Source: Paenibacillus terricola
GTDB lineage: Bacteria; Bacillota; Bacilli; Paenibacillales; Paenibacillaceae
Length of the DNA: 64,000 nt
Direction: 5' to 3'
NCBI RefSeq assembly: GCF_014779765.1
Contig: NZ_JACXZA010000003.1
Span: 898,333 to 962,332, forward strand
Below are positions 25,613-34,844 of the stretch, piece by piece. The stretch's first letter is position 1, and each line of letters opens with the position of its first letter. A model generated the notes under the pieces. That model was not told the DNA's origin. It saw only the letters and a program-made list of their open reading frames with translations, and searched no databases. The position numbers and the translations under genes are program-made.

Positions 25613-26838
25613 TACGCATTCACTCCTTCGGTTCGTAATTCAGATAAGGATTCTCCGCTTCGGACGTAATGTCCGAATGCACGCCAGAATACATGCCGCT
25701 TCACATCGAGCCGTTCTTTCGTATAAGCGCCTGCCAGGCTGAAATTGCGTTCTGCTTGTTCGACGCGCCAATCGACGCTCGCAGCCGAACGAATCAGCTG
25801 CCTAGCCAGTGCTGCGGCTTGACCCGGGCGATGCAGACATTCCTGATCCAGCAGTTCAGGGATGCCGCCCGCCGTCGATCCCAGCGTTGGGCAGCCGCGG
25901 CTCATCGCTTCGATCGTGGCACGCGGCAACCCCTCCTGGAAGCTTGGCTGGATGTACACATCGATGCTGTCCAGCCACTCATGTACCGCAGACCCGCTAG
26001 GCAGTACGCCATCGAACGAGACGATCCCGCCAATGCCCAGCTTGTCCGCGAGCTGCTGCCAGCGAGCAGCATTGCCATCCCCAAGCACACGGAACGAGAT
26101 CGCTTCCGGCAGCTGCGCCTTCGCCATAGCGATCGCTCGCAAAGCGATATCAATCCCTTTGGAACGACCATTAAGCGAGCCGATCAAGCCAATGGTGAAA
26201 GGTCCTTCGCCACCCCGAATGCGAGCTAGCCGCTGCTGCAGCACCTCTTCGCCTACTGAAGGCAGCTCTACATTGGAGCAAGAAGCCGTACGCCCTTTTG
26301 GACAAGGGTATCTTTCCTGCAAGAAACGCTCCGTCACATAGACCGCGAACGGCGCATGCTTCACGAGCCTGCGATTTTTCCATAACGCGAGCGGGGCGTA
26401 CAACTTGCCTTGCAGACTGCCATAATTCCACAGTCCGTCCCATGCGCACGCTACCATCTCCACCGCATAAGGCTTGCCAAGCCGCTTGGCGATTCGAATC
26501 GCCTCCGCCCCAATCTCGCTTGGCATGCGCGCAATGACTGCGTCCGCTTCGCGAATTTGATCCGTCAGCGTCTGTTCGACGTATGCTCGCTTCGTCAGCT
26601 TGTTAACCGGATTGCTGAGCGAAGGCAGAACGACGAAATCAACGTTGGGTCCGCTCGACAACGTCTTGCCCGACATATCCGCATCGACCGGCGTCCGCTT
26701 GCCTCTGCAAGCGACCGTCAGTCGGTCGAACACGTTCAAATACCGCTCCCATACTGTATAAGGCAGCTTGCCGCCGGAATAAAATTTGCCTGATTCATTG
26801 AAATAAAACGTATGGTCATGCGCCCAAACTACATGCAT
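25612..26838 (-). CDS. GT4-type glycosyltransferase
   Basis: This 408-residue GT-B enzyme starts at ATG 26838 (AGGAGG upstream); longer in-frame starts look artificial. The first residues, MHVVWAHDHTFYF, are followed by a KFYSGGKLPYTVWERY acceptor-side segment. The C-terminal half has IGLIGSLNGRSKGIDIALRA and QPSFQEGLPRATIEAMSRGCP, the E(x7)E-type donor motif of GT4. No signal peptide or membrane helix is seen, so it acts on the cytoplasmic face of the membrane. The sugar is unknown. Confidence 0.88.
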   Translation of the reverse strand: MHVVWAHDHTFYFNESGKFYSGGKLPYTVWERYLNVFDRLTVACRGKRTPVDADMSGKTLSSGPNVDFVVLPSLSNPVNKLTKRAYVEQTLTDQIREADAVIARMPSEIGAEAIRIAKRLGKPYAVEMVACAWDGLWNYGSLQGKLYAPLALWKNRRLVKHAPFAVYVTERFLQERYPCPKGRTASCSNVELPSVGEEVLQQRLARIRGGEGPFTIGLIGSLNGRSKGIDIALRAIAMAKAQLPEAISFRVLGDGNAARWQQLADKLGIGGIVSFDGVLPSGSAVHEWLDSIDVYIQPSFQEGLPRATIEAMSRGCPTLGSTAGGIPELLDQECLHRPGQAAALARQLIRSAASVDWRVEQAERNFSLAGAYTKERLDVKRHVFWRAFGHYVRSGESLSELRTEGVNA

Positions 26839-26926
26839 TTTGCAGCGCCTCCTTATTGGTTTGTATAAAAGGCAGTTCAAAAAGTCCGCTTTTGATCACG
26901 AAGGAACCATCCTTATACTTAAGTGC

Positions 26927-27553
26927 TTATTCCACGGCAGCTGTACCAGCAACCGAAGATTCGCCCGCCCGCTCCGTACAGCCAATCGACTTCACAGGCC
27001 GGGCCGGAATGCCAACCGCCAGCATGCCGGCAGGCACTGATTTCGTTACGACCGCGCCTGCCGCGACTACTGAACGGTTGCCGATGCTGACCCCGGACAA
27101 GATGCGGCAGCCGCAGCCGATCCACACATCCCGTCCGATTGATATCGCCGCACCAACCACCGGGTTGTCTCGAATCGTCAGCGACTCATCATTCCATGTG
27201 TGTTGGAACGAAACGATCGAGGTCTGATGTGCGATCGAGACCTCGTCGTCGATCGTCAAACCTCCATATGCATCCACATAACATTGCTTATGAATGCTGA
27301 CGTTGGATCCGATCGACAGGCGTTCCGGATACCGCAGCTCCACCGCCCTTCCGATCAGCACATTGTCTCCGCATCGATGCGCCAGTCTGCGAAGCAGGCA
27401 GTAACGCAGTGCCATGCCCGGCAAGTCGGGCAGCAAGTCGCTGAGCGTCCACAGCCACTTCTGCAGCGGCCTCGGAAGCAGACCCAGCAGCTTCTCCATC
27501 ACTCGGAGCAACGGACGGAACCTGCTAAACGCGTCTCTTCCTCTACCTTTCAA
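26927..27553 (-). CDS. Hexapeptide-repeat acyltransferase
   Basis: The protein has 208 residues. After a basic N-terminal helical region of about 65 residues come left-handed beta-helix repeats (VLIGRAVELRYPERLSIGSN; VWIGCGCRILSGVSIGNRSVV) and the GIPARPVKSIG ending common to the WcaF/NodL/maltose O-acetyltransferase group. The catalytic His is probably in SFQHTWND. It should transfer an acetyl or similar group to a sugar of the polysaccharide. It overlaps the 5' end region of the membrane-protein gene's stop by 11 bp, in keeping with one operon. Confidence 0.86.
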   Translation of the reverse strand: MKGRGRDAFSRFRPLLRVMEKLLGLLPRPLQKWLWTLSDLLPDLPGMALRYCLLRRLAHRCGDNVLIGRAVELRYPERLSIGSNVSIHKQCYVDAYGGLTIDDEVSIAHQTSIVSFQHTWNDESLTIRDNPVVGAAISIGRDVWIGCGCRILSGVSIGNRSVVAAGAVVTKSVPAGMLAVGIPARPVKSIGCTERAGESSVAGTAAVE

Positions 27554-28853
27554 TGGCAGCGCCTCCTTTGTGCTCTGACCCGCTTCTTGGCGGCAGCAGC
27601 CGATCGATGATGACGGCTTTCGATGATTTTGACAGAATCTTCAGACGTTTAAAGATGGACAAACCTCCGCTCCAAGCAAACGTATAGGCACACATCGTGT
27701 AGATGAGCGGAATAACCGGCAGTTTCTTGCGCACCATGTTGTCTCCGATCGTCCCTAATCCGTATTCGAGCGATCTCCCCATAACCGTTACATAACCGAC
27801 CAATACGAGTGCACAGGCGTAAGTGAACATAAGGATGAATGCGATCGTATAGAATGGACGCGTCTCTTTGCGCCTAGCGAATTGATAAACCGATGCGATG
27901 AGCACGATCGTCATGAGCAGCGCCTCCGCCGTCCGCAGCATCAGCTCCGGCCCCCAGTTGCTGAGATTGATCGGGTTCGGGCTTATGAATAGAAAGATCG
28001 TCAGCATCCCCGCATTGATCAGCCCGAGCGGACCAATTTGCAATACGATCACCGCACAAGCTACGGCCATGACACCGATGGCAGCTTTCAGTCGACGAGA
28101 ATACAGCCAGTAAAAGCACAGCGTATATACGATCGCATAATCCCGCAGTCCGGTTGCATAAGCGATGATGACAACGAAGAGCAGCCATTTCCTACGAAGC
28201 ATAAGGCTTGCACCATACAAGCCAAGCAGGACGCAGGTTACATCCTTCGCGAACAGCGAAGACATGTACATCATGGACGGACTCGCCAGCAGTGTAAAAA
28301 TAAGCGTCCGATCAAACGTCTCTTTGCCCTCTTCCGGAAGCGGGTATGAGAAGTAACGATCATTCAGCTGGAACGTACTGTTCACAGTCAGCATAAGCAG
28401 CACCGTGTTCAGCCATATGATGGCGAGCGGATCGTCGAGCTGCAGCCATTTGTAGAAAGGCATGTACAGCAATCCGAAGACAGGGTATGCCGATATGTTC
28501 ATCCATTGGGTCTGAAAATGCTCCATCGCGTACGGCAGAAACTGCGACAGCCGCTCGAATCCCGTTACTTGCTCGTAATAATGAACTTCATCCGGCCCCG
28601 CCAGCGGATCCGTCGTAATCGCATAGGTCAGCTTGCCGACGAGCATCAGAATGAATCCCGTCATCAGCGCCAGCGGCGTATGAGGCCATCGAAGCAAGGC
28701 GAACATCGGCAGCAGCAGTGCGAAGAATGCAACAAGCGCCATCCGGACATCCCATTCGAACAGCCATCTTCCCGCTATCGGCAATACGATGACGTAGACG
28801 AGCAGCAGCATATGTCTGACCGTCGAGCGGGATGCAGCATAATCACCCTTCAT
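27543..28853 (-). CDS. Polytopic membrane protein, probable polysaccharide polymerase (Wzy-like)
   Basis: This 436-residue protein has about ten predicted transmembrane segments (e.g. MLLLVYVIVLPIAGRWLF, ALVAFFALLLPMFALL, WLLFVVIIAYATGL, AFILMFTYACALVLVGYV). I chose the ATG at 28853, which overlaps the end of the GT4 gene by 11 bp and has GGAG upstream. Motifs such as PLAGPDEVHYY and a large central loop resemble membrane sugar polymerases of EpsG/Wzy type, but sequence conservation in that class is too low to be sure. It is the only candidate polymerase in a locus that otherwise has flippase, modulator and kinase, which is the main argument. Confidence 0.7.
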   Translation of the reverse strand: MKGDYAASRSTVRHMLLLVYVIVLPIAGRWLFEWDVRMALVAFFALLLPMFALLRWPHTPLALMTGFILMLVGKLTYAITTDPLAGPDEVHYYEQVTGFERLSQFLPYAMEHFQTQWMNISAYPVFGLLYMPFYKWLQLDDPLAIIWLNTVLLMLTVNSTFQLNDRYFSYPLPEEGKETFDRTLIFTLLASPSMMYMSSLFAKDVTCVLLGLYGASLMLRRKWLLFVVIIAYATGLRDYAIVYTLCFYWLYSRRLKAAIGVMAVACAVIVLQIGPLGLINAGMLTIFLFISPNPINLSNWGPELMLRTAEALLMTIVLIASVYQFARRKETRPFYTIAFILMFTYACALVLVGYVTVMGRSLEYGLGTIGDNMVRKKLPVIPLIYTMCAYTFAWSGGLSIFKRLKILSKSSKAVIIDRLLPPRSGSEHKGGAAIER

Positions 28854-29973
28854 ACATCCGCTCCAATTCCGCTGTCGCGACACGAATATCATAGCCGCGT
28901 TGACCAAGCGCAAATTCCCGCTCGTACCAAGTCGGAACTTCATCTTGCAAAGCCGCCATTTGGACCATCACATCCGCCCAACTTTCGGGCGATTCCTCCG
29001 CTCCCAACCTTTGCAGCATCCCAAGCGACAAGTCCGCTTCCTTCGGCACGCTGCTAGAGACAAGGCAAGGAACACCTGCGGCCTGCGCTTCAATCAGCAC
29101 GATGCCAAGCCCCTCGTACAGCGACGGCAGAACGAACAAATCCAGCGTGCCGAGCAGTTCAGGGATATCGCTGCGCAGACCGAGAAATTGTACGCGCTCC
29201 GCTAGACCAAGCGACTTTGCCTTGCGCTCCATCTCTGACCGAAGCGGACCATCGCCAACCAACAGCAGCCTGGCGTTAGGGCGAATGCGGACGAACTGCG
29301 CGAACGCATCCAGCAGCAGCACATGATTCTTCTGTGGACTGAACCGTCCGATATGCCCGATCAAGTAATCATCCGGCTCTGCACCGAAACGGCTGCGCAG
29401 TAAGGTGCGGTCAATCGGCAGCCCTGCGAATGGTGACAGCGGAATCGCATTGGGGAATACATCGACGCGTGCATCCTGCCAGCATTGCTGTCCGAATAGC
29501 GATTCGCATGCGTCTCTGGAGCATCCCAACATTCGGGTCGCGTTGCGGCGCATAAGCCTCCGCATATACATACGATAAATGCGACGCTTAAGAGATGTCT
29601 GCTTACTGTCGTTCGTATTGTGGCTGTGACCGATTCGAACCGGAATGCCCAGTCCTTTCGCCAGCTTGAGGATGTAGCCGCTAAAACCGAATACATGGCT
29701 GTGAATCGCATCATAAGGCCCGTTTTGCTCGACGTTCTCCTCGAAGGTGCGGCGGAATGCAGCCAGTCCTTGGCTAGGCGGCGGCTGGACGAACAGTCGG
29801 CCGCCAAGCTCGCGAATTTCCGCGTCATAGAACGCCGGCTCCGGGGACTGCACGGCGAAGTGGAACTCATACCGGCGCCGATCAATATGCCGATACACAT
29901 TCATCAAGAGCGATTCAATGCCGCCTGGATGCATTTTGCCGACGACATGCAGCACTTTGCGTTTATTGTTCAT
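28843..29973 (-). CDS. GT4 glycosyltransferase, EpsF-like
   Basis: This 376-residue GT-B enzyme has the N-terminal VVGKMHPGGIESLLMNVYRH motif that marks the EpsF-like branch, HSHVFGFSGYILKLAK in the acceptor domain, and in the C-terminal domain IGRFSPQKNHVLLLDAF and PSLYEGLGIVLIEAQAAGVP. It probably adds one sugar to the lipid-linked repeat unit in the cytoplasm. The start codon overlaps the pyruvyltransferase stop by 4 bp. Confidence 0.9.
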   Translation of the reverse strand: MNNKRKVLHVVGKMHPGGIESLLMNVYRHIDRRRYEFHFAVQSPEPAFYDAEIRELGGRLFVQPPPSQGLAAFRRTFEENVEQNGPYDAIHSHVFGFSGYILKLAKGLGIPVRIGHSHNTNDSKQTSLKRRIYRMYMRRLMRRNATRMLGCSRDACESLFGQQCWQDARVDVFPNAIPLSPFAGLPIDRTLLRSRFGAEPDDYLIGHIGRFSPQKNHVLLLDAFAQFVRIRPNARLLLVGDGPLRSEMERKAKSLGLAERVQFLGLRSDIPELLGTLDLFVLPSLYEGLGIVLIEAQAAGVPCLVSSSVPKEADLSLGMLQRLGAEESPESWADVMVQMAALQDEVPTWYEREFALGQRGYDIRVATAELERMYEG

Positions 29974-31361
29974 GGCAGTATGCTCCCGATATGCTCGAAC
30001 AGCTCCCGCTTCTTCCGTTCCAATGCAGGAAGGAACGCATCGGGCAGCAGGCCGTCGAGTCCGACTGAGCCTATCGTTCTCTCAGCGGGAATGCGGAAGT
30101 CTATCAACTGCTCCGCCAGATTGAGCTCTGCAAAAATATTTTCCAGCTTCCGGTCCCATATAATGCCGTAAGTCGGCTTGCCAAGCGCAAGCGCTGGAAT
30201 GCAAGCATGCAGCCGCTGGGCAATGACCACATCGCAGTCCGCTATGCTGTCCATCAGTTGCCCAACCGTTGTTGGATAACGCATCACGGTAGTATGCTGT
30301 ACTTCTTCGCACAACGGTTTCACATACTGCTCCACGAACGCGTTGTCAGTTGCCGCTCCATTCGTGAACAGCCGCACCTCACAGCCTCGCGCTGCCAGCG
30401 TCTCAGCGGCGCTTTGCCACCAGGCCGCGCAAGCCTCGCGCTCCCATCGATACGGACAGTGGCGGTTCATCTCGTTAGGGTCCATAATGCCAAGCCCTAC
30501 GACAGGACGTCTGCTGGCGCCGCCTTTGGGCCAAGCAGATGATGGCTTCACCGGATGCGCTGCCGAACGCCCCATCGGATATCCTGCTTGCTGCTGTTGC
30601 GCACCTGCTGCCGGCAGACCAAACGTCTCCGGCGTATAGAGCGCGGGATCCGCCAGCGCAACCGTCTTGGCAGCTAGCGATGGATCCATTCCCAGCAGGA
30701 AGCTTAGCGAGTCCTCATCGCGCACCGCAATGGTCGCTGCATATCGGCAAGCGTCAAGCAGCCAACGGGATGCCTGACGACTCCAAGGCCCACGCGCTCC
30801 AACGAGCAGGAGATGCAGCGGCTTGCGCTGCCGCTTGGCCTCAGCCGCGATCCGGCGGATGGCAAGCGGGAACGTCCAGTAGGTGTCGATGAGCAGATGA
30901 CCGCCTCCGATGAACACCGCATCAGCTTGCGCTACCGCCTTCCTTAGCGGCTCATTCAGCTTGGCATTGCGGCGCTTATCGAGCCAATAAGCCTTCCAGC
31001 GCCTAAGCGTATCCGGTGTCATCCGCTTGGACGCTCCCGACGCGTTCAAGCGGATTCGGGCATTCGCTTGGATATCGGCAAGTTGAGGCCGTCCCGCGGT
31101 ACCTTCTTCCCTCGTCCTCTTCGGCAGCGATCCTGTCATCGAAGACGACGAGAACGTTTCTGCGCCAGACGCTGCTTGCAGCCGCGCCGAGTCCGCTGCG
31201 GCAATATGGCTCTCGTCTGCCTCCCATTGTCCATGAAGCAGATCGAAATGAATGACGCGATGGGTTCCCCGCATCGCGATCAGCCGATTCAGTGTCAGGG
31301 CGATGAGCCCGTCCCCCAAATTCGGCGATTGCGGAACGCCCGCAAGCAATACGGTCTTCAT
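29970..31361 (-). CDS. Polysaccharide pyruvyl transferase family protein
   Basis: This 463-residue protein starts at ATG 31361 (AGGAG upstream). It has the family start GVPQSPNLGDGLIALTLN (compare NxGDxA in CsaB/EpsI/EpsO), VFIGGGHLLID in the middle, and IAQRLHACIPALALGKPTYG near the end, with the conserved R-H pair. The reaction would ketalise pyruvate from phosphoenolpyruvate onto a sugar, adding negative charge. It is well over 100 residues longer than usual because of low-complexity inserts at about 70-135 and 245-285 (GAQQQQAGYPMGRSAAH), which look like disordered additions. Confidence 0.82.
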   Translation of the reverse strand: MKTVLLAGVPQSPNLGDGLIALTLNRLIAMRGTHRVIHFDLLHGQWEADESHIAAADSARLQAASGAETFSSSSMTGSLPKRTREEGTAGRPQLADIQANARIRLNASGASKRMTPDTLRRWKAYWLDKRRNAKLNEPLRKAVAQADAVFIGGGHLLIDTYWTFPLAIRRIAAEAKRQRKPLHLLLVGARGPWSRQASRWLLDACRYAATIAVRDEDSLSFLLGMDPSLAAKTVALADPALYTPETFGLPAAGAQQQQAGYPMGRSAAHPVKPSSAWPKGGASRRPVVGLGIMDPNEMNRHCPYRWEREACAAWWQSAAETLAARGCEVRLFTNGAATDNAFVEQYVKPLCEEVQHTTVMRYPTTVGQLMDSIADCDVVIAQRLHACIPALALGKPTYGIIWDRKLENIFAELNLAEQLIDFRIPAERTIGSVGLDGLLPDAFLPALERKKRELFEHIGSILP

Positions 31362-31439
31362 TGCTGTCGCTCCTCTCCTTATGTCTGTATCTATAACTTG
31401 CGGTGCATTGTTTCCGCACAATACCGCCTTACCTTACTG

Positions 31440-32795
31440 TTACTTCCCGCTTCGCATCGGCCAAGCCATCGTCTGGATCCCCAATTGACGCTTGACGATA
31501 ACGACCATCGCCGTGTTCCACATGGCTACAGACAACGAAGCTGCGATCGCTCCACCCACCATGCCCATTGTTGGAATAAGCGCTGCGTTAAGCAGCGCAT
31601 TGACGATAGCTGCGGCGATCAGCACCTTAGTCAGCGAGGATGTACGTCCTGTCATCGTCGCCACTGTACCGTTCTGCCCGCAGAAGGAGCTGAACAACTG
31701 GCCTGCGGCTAGAATGAGCAGCGGCACATACGCATCATGAAATGCCGGTCCGAACAAGCCGAGCAGCCATCGCCCACCAATCGCGAGGCCGGCGAATACA
31801 GCAGCCGCGAACAAGAATCCTGCGCGTCCAGATGTTTCGCATACACGTTGAAGCCCCTTCATATCTCCGCGAGCATACGTCTCGGATACGAGCGGCGACG
31901 CCGTCATGTTAATGGCAGTCAGCATGAATGACACAAGCGAGGCCAGACGAACAGCCGCGGAGAAAATACCGGTCGATGTCTCGCCGAGCATAACGCCCAT
32001 CATAAGTACATTCAGCTGTCCAAGCACAAGATACATGCCCGCATTGATCATGAGCGACGTCGAAATCCGCAGCCAGCCTTTCGTGTCATAACGCGGCGCA
32101 AGTCCGGACGTATGCGGCAGAAGCCGCTTGCGAAGCACGACCGCTCCGATCACATAGGAGAGGATAACGGAGACAGCGAATGCAAGCATCGCGGTTCCTG
32201 CATCAGCCTTCCATCCTAGCGAAGCAGCGGCGCCAAGTAAGCCGATTGTCAGAATGGGACGGATGATCTTCTCCGGCATCTGTGCAAACAGCACATCCTT
32301 AAGCGCCTGCAGGGCGCTCTGCCGCAGTGTCGCAAGCGTCAGCAGCGGAACTGTCGCGAAGCCTGCCGCATAGGTTACCGTGCGCTCGGACATATCGCCT
32401 CCCGATTGTACAAGGACGACAGTAATCCCAATAACAGCCGCTGCGGACGACAATGCCATTCCGAATTGATTGCCTCTTCGCAGCAGCCCCGCAAGCAGTT
32501 CCCACTCGCCTTTCGCCCGATAGGCCGCCGCCATGCGCACAATCGTCGTATCGAAGCCAAGCTTGGCGGGAAAGACGACGAATGTCGTAATGGTCGTAAC
32601 GAAAGCGAACAAACCGTAACCCGCCGCTCCCAGCATGCGAGCCAGCGCAACCTGCATCAGCATGGACAGCCCCATCCCCGCGGAATTGATCAGGAAGCTG
32701 ATGCTGCCGCCGCGCGCTAGACGCTTGCGCATCGAAGCCTGCCCATCGGCACGATGCAAAGACGCCGCTTGAGCTTGCTGCGCTTCTGCACTCAT
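31440..32795 (-). CDS. Polysaccharide flippase (Wzx/MATE-like)
   Basis: This 451-residue integral membrane protein has about twelve to fourteen helices. The start region RGGSISFLINSAGMGLSMLMQVALARMLGAAGYG and GLFAFVTTITTFVVFPAKLGFDTTIVR match oligosaccharide-lipid flippases of the MVF/PST group. It would move the undecaprenyl-linked repeat unit across the membrane. The ATG overlaps the stop of the dehydratase gene (ATGA). Confidence 0.9.
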   Translation of the reverse strand: MSAEAQQAQAASLHRADGQASMRKRLARGGSISFLINSAGMGLSMLMQVALARMLGAAGYGLFAFVTTITTFVVFPAKLGFDTTIVRMAAAYRAKGEWELLAGLLRRGNQFGMALSSAAAVIGITVVLVQSGGDMSERTVTYAAGFATVPLLTLATLRQSALQALKDVLFAQMPEKIIRPILTIGLLGAAASLGWKADAGTAMLAFAVSVILSYVIGAVVLRKRLLPHTSGLAPRYDTKGWLRISTSLMINAGMYLVLGQLNVLMMGVMLGETSTGIFSAAVRLASLVSFMLTAINMTASPLVSETYARGDMKGLQRVCETSGRAGFLFAAAVFAGLAIGGRWLLGLFGPAFHDAYVPLLILAAGQLFSSFCGQNGTVATMTGRTSSLTKVLIAAAIVNALLNAALIPTMGMVGGAIAASLSVAMWNTAMVVIVKRQLGIQTMAWPMRSGK

Positions 32796-34621
32796 GAAAC
32801 GTTAGAGTACGTCGGCACGAGGTGCTTCAACACGGAGCGGATCGCTTCAGGCTCATGGGCGATAACCTGTTCTAGCTTGCGAATCTCGAATTCAAGCTCC
32901 GTTCGATTCAATTGAACCGGCTTCCCGATGAAGATCCGGTCATGCATCGTAGACGTAAGTCCTTCCTCGCTGGTCAGCAGCTCTTCATACAGCTTCTCGC
33001 CTTCGCGAATGCCAGAGAAACGGATGTCGATGTCCACATTCGGCTCATATCCCGATAGACGGATCAAGTCGACGGCAAGATCGTAGATTTTGACCGGCTT
33101 GCCCATGTCGAGAATGAACACTTCCCCGCCTTTCGCGAATGCGCCAGCTTGAATGACGAGTTGTACGGCCTCTGGAATGGTCATAAAATATCGCACCATC
33201 TCCGGGTGCGTCACCGTAACGGGTCCCCCTTTAGCGATTTGATCCTTGAACCGAGGAATGACGCTGCCTCGGCTGCCAAGCACGTTGCCGAACCGAACAG
33301 CAACAAACTTCGTCTTGCTATGCTTGTCCAGACTTTGAATAAACATCTCAGCGATCCGCTTGGTCGTCCCCATGACGCTCGTCGGGTTGACCGCCTTATC
33401 GGTTGAAATCAGTACGAATCGTTCGGCGCCATAGATGTCCGCGCATTCCGAAACGTTCTTCGTACCCAATACATTGTTCTTGATCGCCTCTGCCGGATTA
33501 CGTTCCATGAGCGGTACATGCTTATGAGCCGCCGCATGGAAAACAACTTCAGGCCGATACGCTTGGAATACTTCTTCGATCCGTTCGCGGTCCTGCACAT
33601 CCGCAATGACAGTCTCAATCGGCAGCGTTGGGAACAGCGCTCTCATCTCCATCTCGATGGAGTAAATGCTGTTCTCGCCATGGCCGAGAAGAAGCAGCCG
33701 ATCCGGCGCGAACGGTGCGATTTGTCGGCACAGCTCAGAGCCGATAGAGCCGCCAGCCCCGGTAACAAGCACGACCTTGTTGCTTACGTAGCCTGCAATA
33801 TGCTCCAGGTCGGTCCTTATCGGATCACGTCCCAGCAAGTCTTCGACCTGTACGTCGCGAACCCGGAAGGCGCCGCTGCGGTTATCGATCATCTCCTGCA
33901 AGTCAGGCACGATCTTCAGCTTCGCCTTCGTCTTTTTGCATATATGGACGATCTCCGAAATTTGCGTCTTGGAAACCGAAGGCATTGCGATAATGATGTC
34001 GTCGATATGACGCGAATCGCATACACACGGAATGTCGCGTCTACCGCCGAACACAGGCAAGCCAAGCACATGCATCCCCTGTTTATAAGGGTCGTCGTCG
34101 ATAAAACCGACTGGCGTCATAAGCATGCCGTCATTCTGCTGCATATCGCGAGCGATAAGCGTTCCGCAGTTACCGGCTCCGATAATGAGCGTCCTTCGGC
34201 CGTTAAGCGGCTTACGTGCGCCGAATTTGTGACAGAATGCCCGCCATGCAAGGCGCGGCCCTGCAGACAACGCAATCATGCCAAGCGCATGATGCGTAAG
34301 CAGCAGCACCGGAAGCACCCGTCCTTCAGCCAGCGAGAAGAACACATAAGGTACAAGCGCTGCAGCAGCTGTCGCTTTGATCAGCGACACCGCTTCCTCG
34401 ATTCCGGCATATTGCCAGATGCGTCTATGCAGCCGCAGCCCCACCATGCACCAACCGCCAATCAGCGCCGAGACTGCCGCGTAGAAGAGCCACTGCCAAT
34501 CACCCGCCTTCCACACCGTCATCCCGGTGCTTTCCATCAGCATCTCAGCGCCATACAAGCTGAGCAGCACAGCTGCCAAATCCCAGGCCACGAACAATTT
34601 CATCCGTAGTGTCCCGAACAT
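32792..34621 (-). CDS. UDP-GlcNAc 4,6-dehydratase, membrane-anchored (PglF/EpsC/CapD type)
   Basis: The protein has 609 residues. Four N-terminal membrane segments are followed by a CoA-binding-like Rossmann domain (LIIGAGNCGTLIARD, about 145) and a second SDR domain (VLVTGAGGSIGSELCRQI, about 285). The active site reads LISTDKAVNPTSVMGTTKR: the usual Tyr of YxxxK is Met (MxxxK), as in PglF-type 4,6-dehydratases. EGEKLYEELL near the end is also typical. It should make UDP-2-acetamido-4-keto-2,4,6-trideoxyglucose, the substrate for the PglE-like aminotransferase. GGAGGG precedes the ATG. Three 71-bp hairpin repeats lie in its leader. Confidence 0.93.
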   Translation of the reverse strand: MFGTLRMKLFVAWDLAAVLLSLYGAEMLMESTGMTVWKAGDWQWLFYAAVSALIGGWCMVGLRLHRRIWQYAGIEEAVSLIKATAAAALVPYVFFSLAEGRVLPVLLLTHHALGMIALSAGPRLAWRAFCHKFGARKPLNGRRTLIIGAGNCGTLIARDMQQNDGMLMTPVGFIDDDPYKQGMHVLGLPVFGGRRDIPCVCDSRHIDDIIIAMPSVSKTQISEIVHICKKTKAKLKIVPDLQEMIDNRSGAFRVRDVQVEDLLGRDPIRTDLEHIAGYVSNKVVLVTGAGGSIGSELCRQIAPFAPDRLLLLGHGENSIYSIEMEMRALFPTLPIETVIADVQDRERIEEVFQAYRPEVVFHAAAHKHVPLMERNPAEAIKNNVLGTKNVSECADIYGAERFVLISTDKAVNPTSVMGTTKRIAEMFIQSLDKHSKTKFVAVRFGNVLGSRGSVIPRFKDQIAKGGPVTVTHPEMVRYFMTIPEAVQLVIQAGAFAKGGEVFILDMGKPVKIYDLAVDLIRLSGYEPNVDIDIRFSGIREGEKLYEELLTSEEGLTSTMHDRIFIGKPVQLNRTELEFEIRKLEQVIAHEPEAIRSVLKHLVPTYSNVS

Positions 34622-34631
34622 GATATCCCTC

Positions 34632-34844
34632 CAAACTTTTGCGATATTTGCAATTCATATTAGGATTGCATGGGGCAAAAGTTGAATCGAAAGCATTCGC
34701 TCAAACTTTTGTGATATTTGCAATCCACATTGAGATTGCATGGAATAAAAAGCAGCTTCGAAAGTTTTCGCTTAAACTTTTGTGATATTCGCATTCCGCA
34801 TAGGTATTGCGTAGAGCAAAAGCAGCTTCGAAAGTTTTCGCTTA
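34632..34844 (-). repeat. Three tandem copies of the 71-bp hairpin repeat family
   Basis: Copies at about 34632-34701, 34702-34773 and 34774-34844 share the outer stem CTTTTG(C/T)...(G)CAAAAG, an inner stem around TGCAAT/ATTGCA or CGCATT/ATTGCG, and a tail TCGAAAG...TTCGCT. Layout and period equal those at 14778-14919. The last copy runs into the stop codon of the BY-kinase gene; the first ends just before the ribosome site of the dehydratase gene. Confidence 0.8.
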
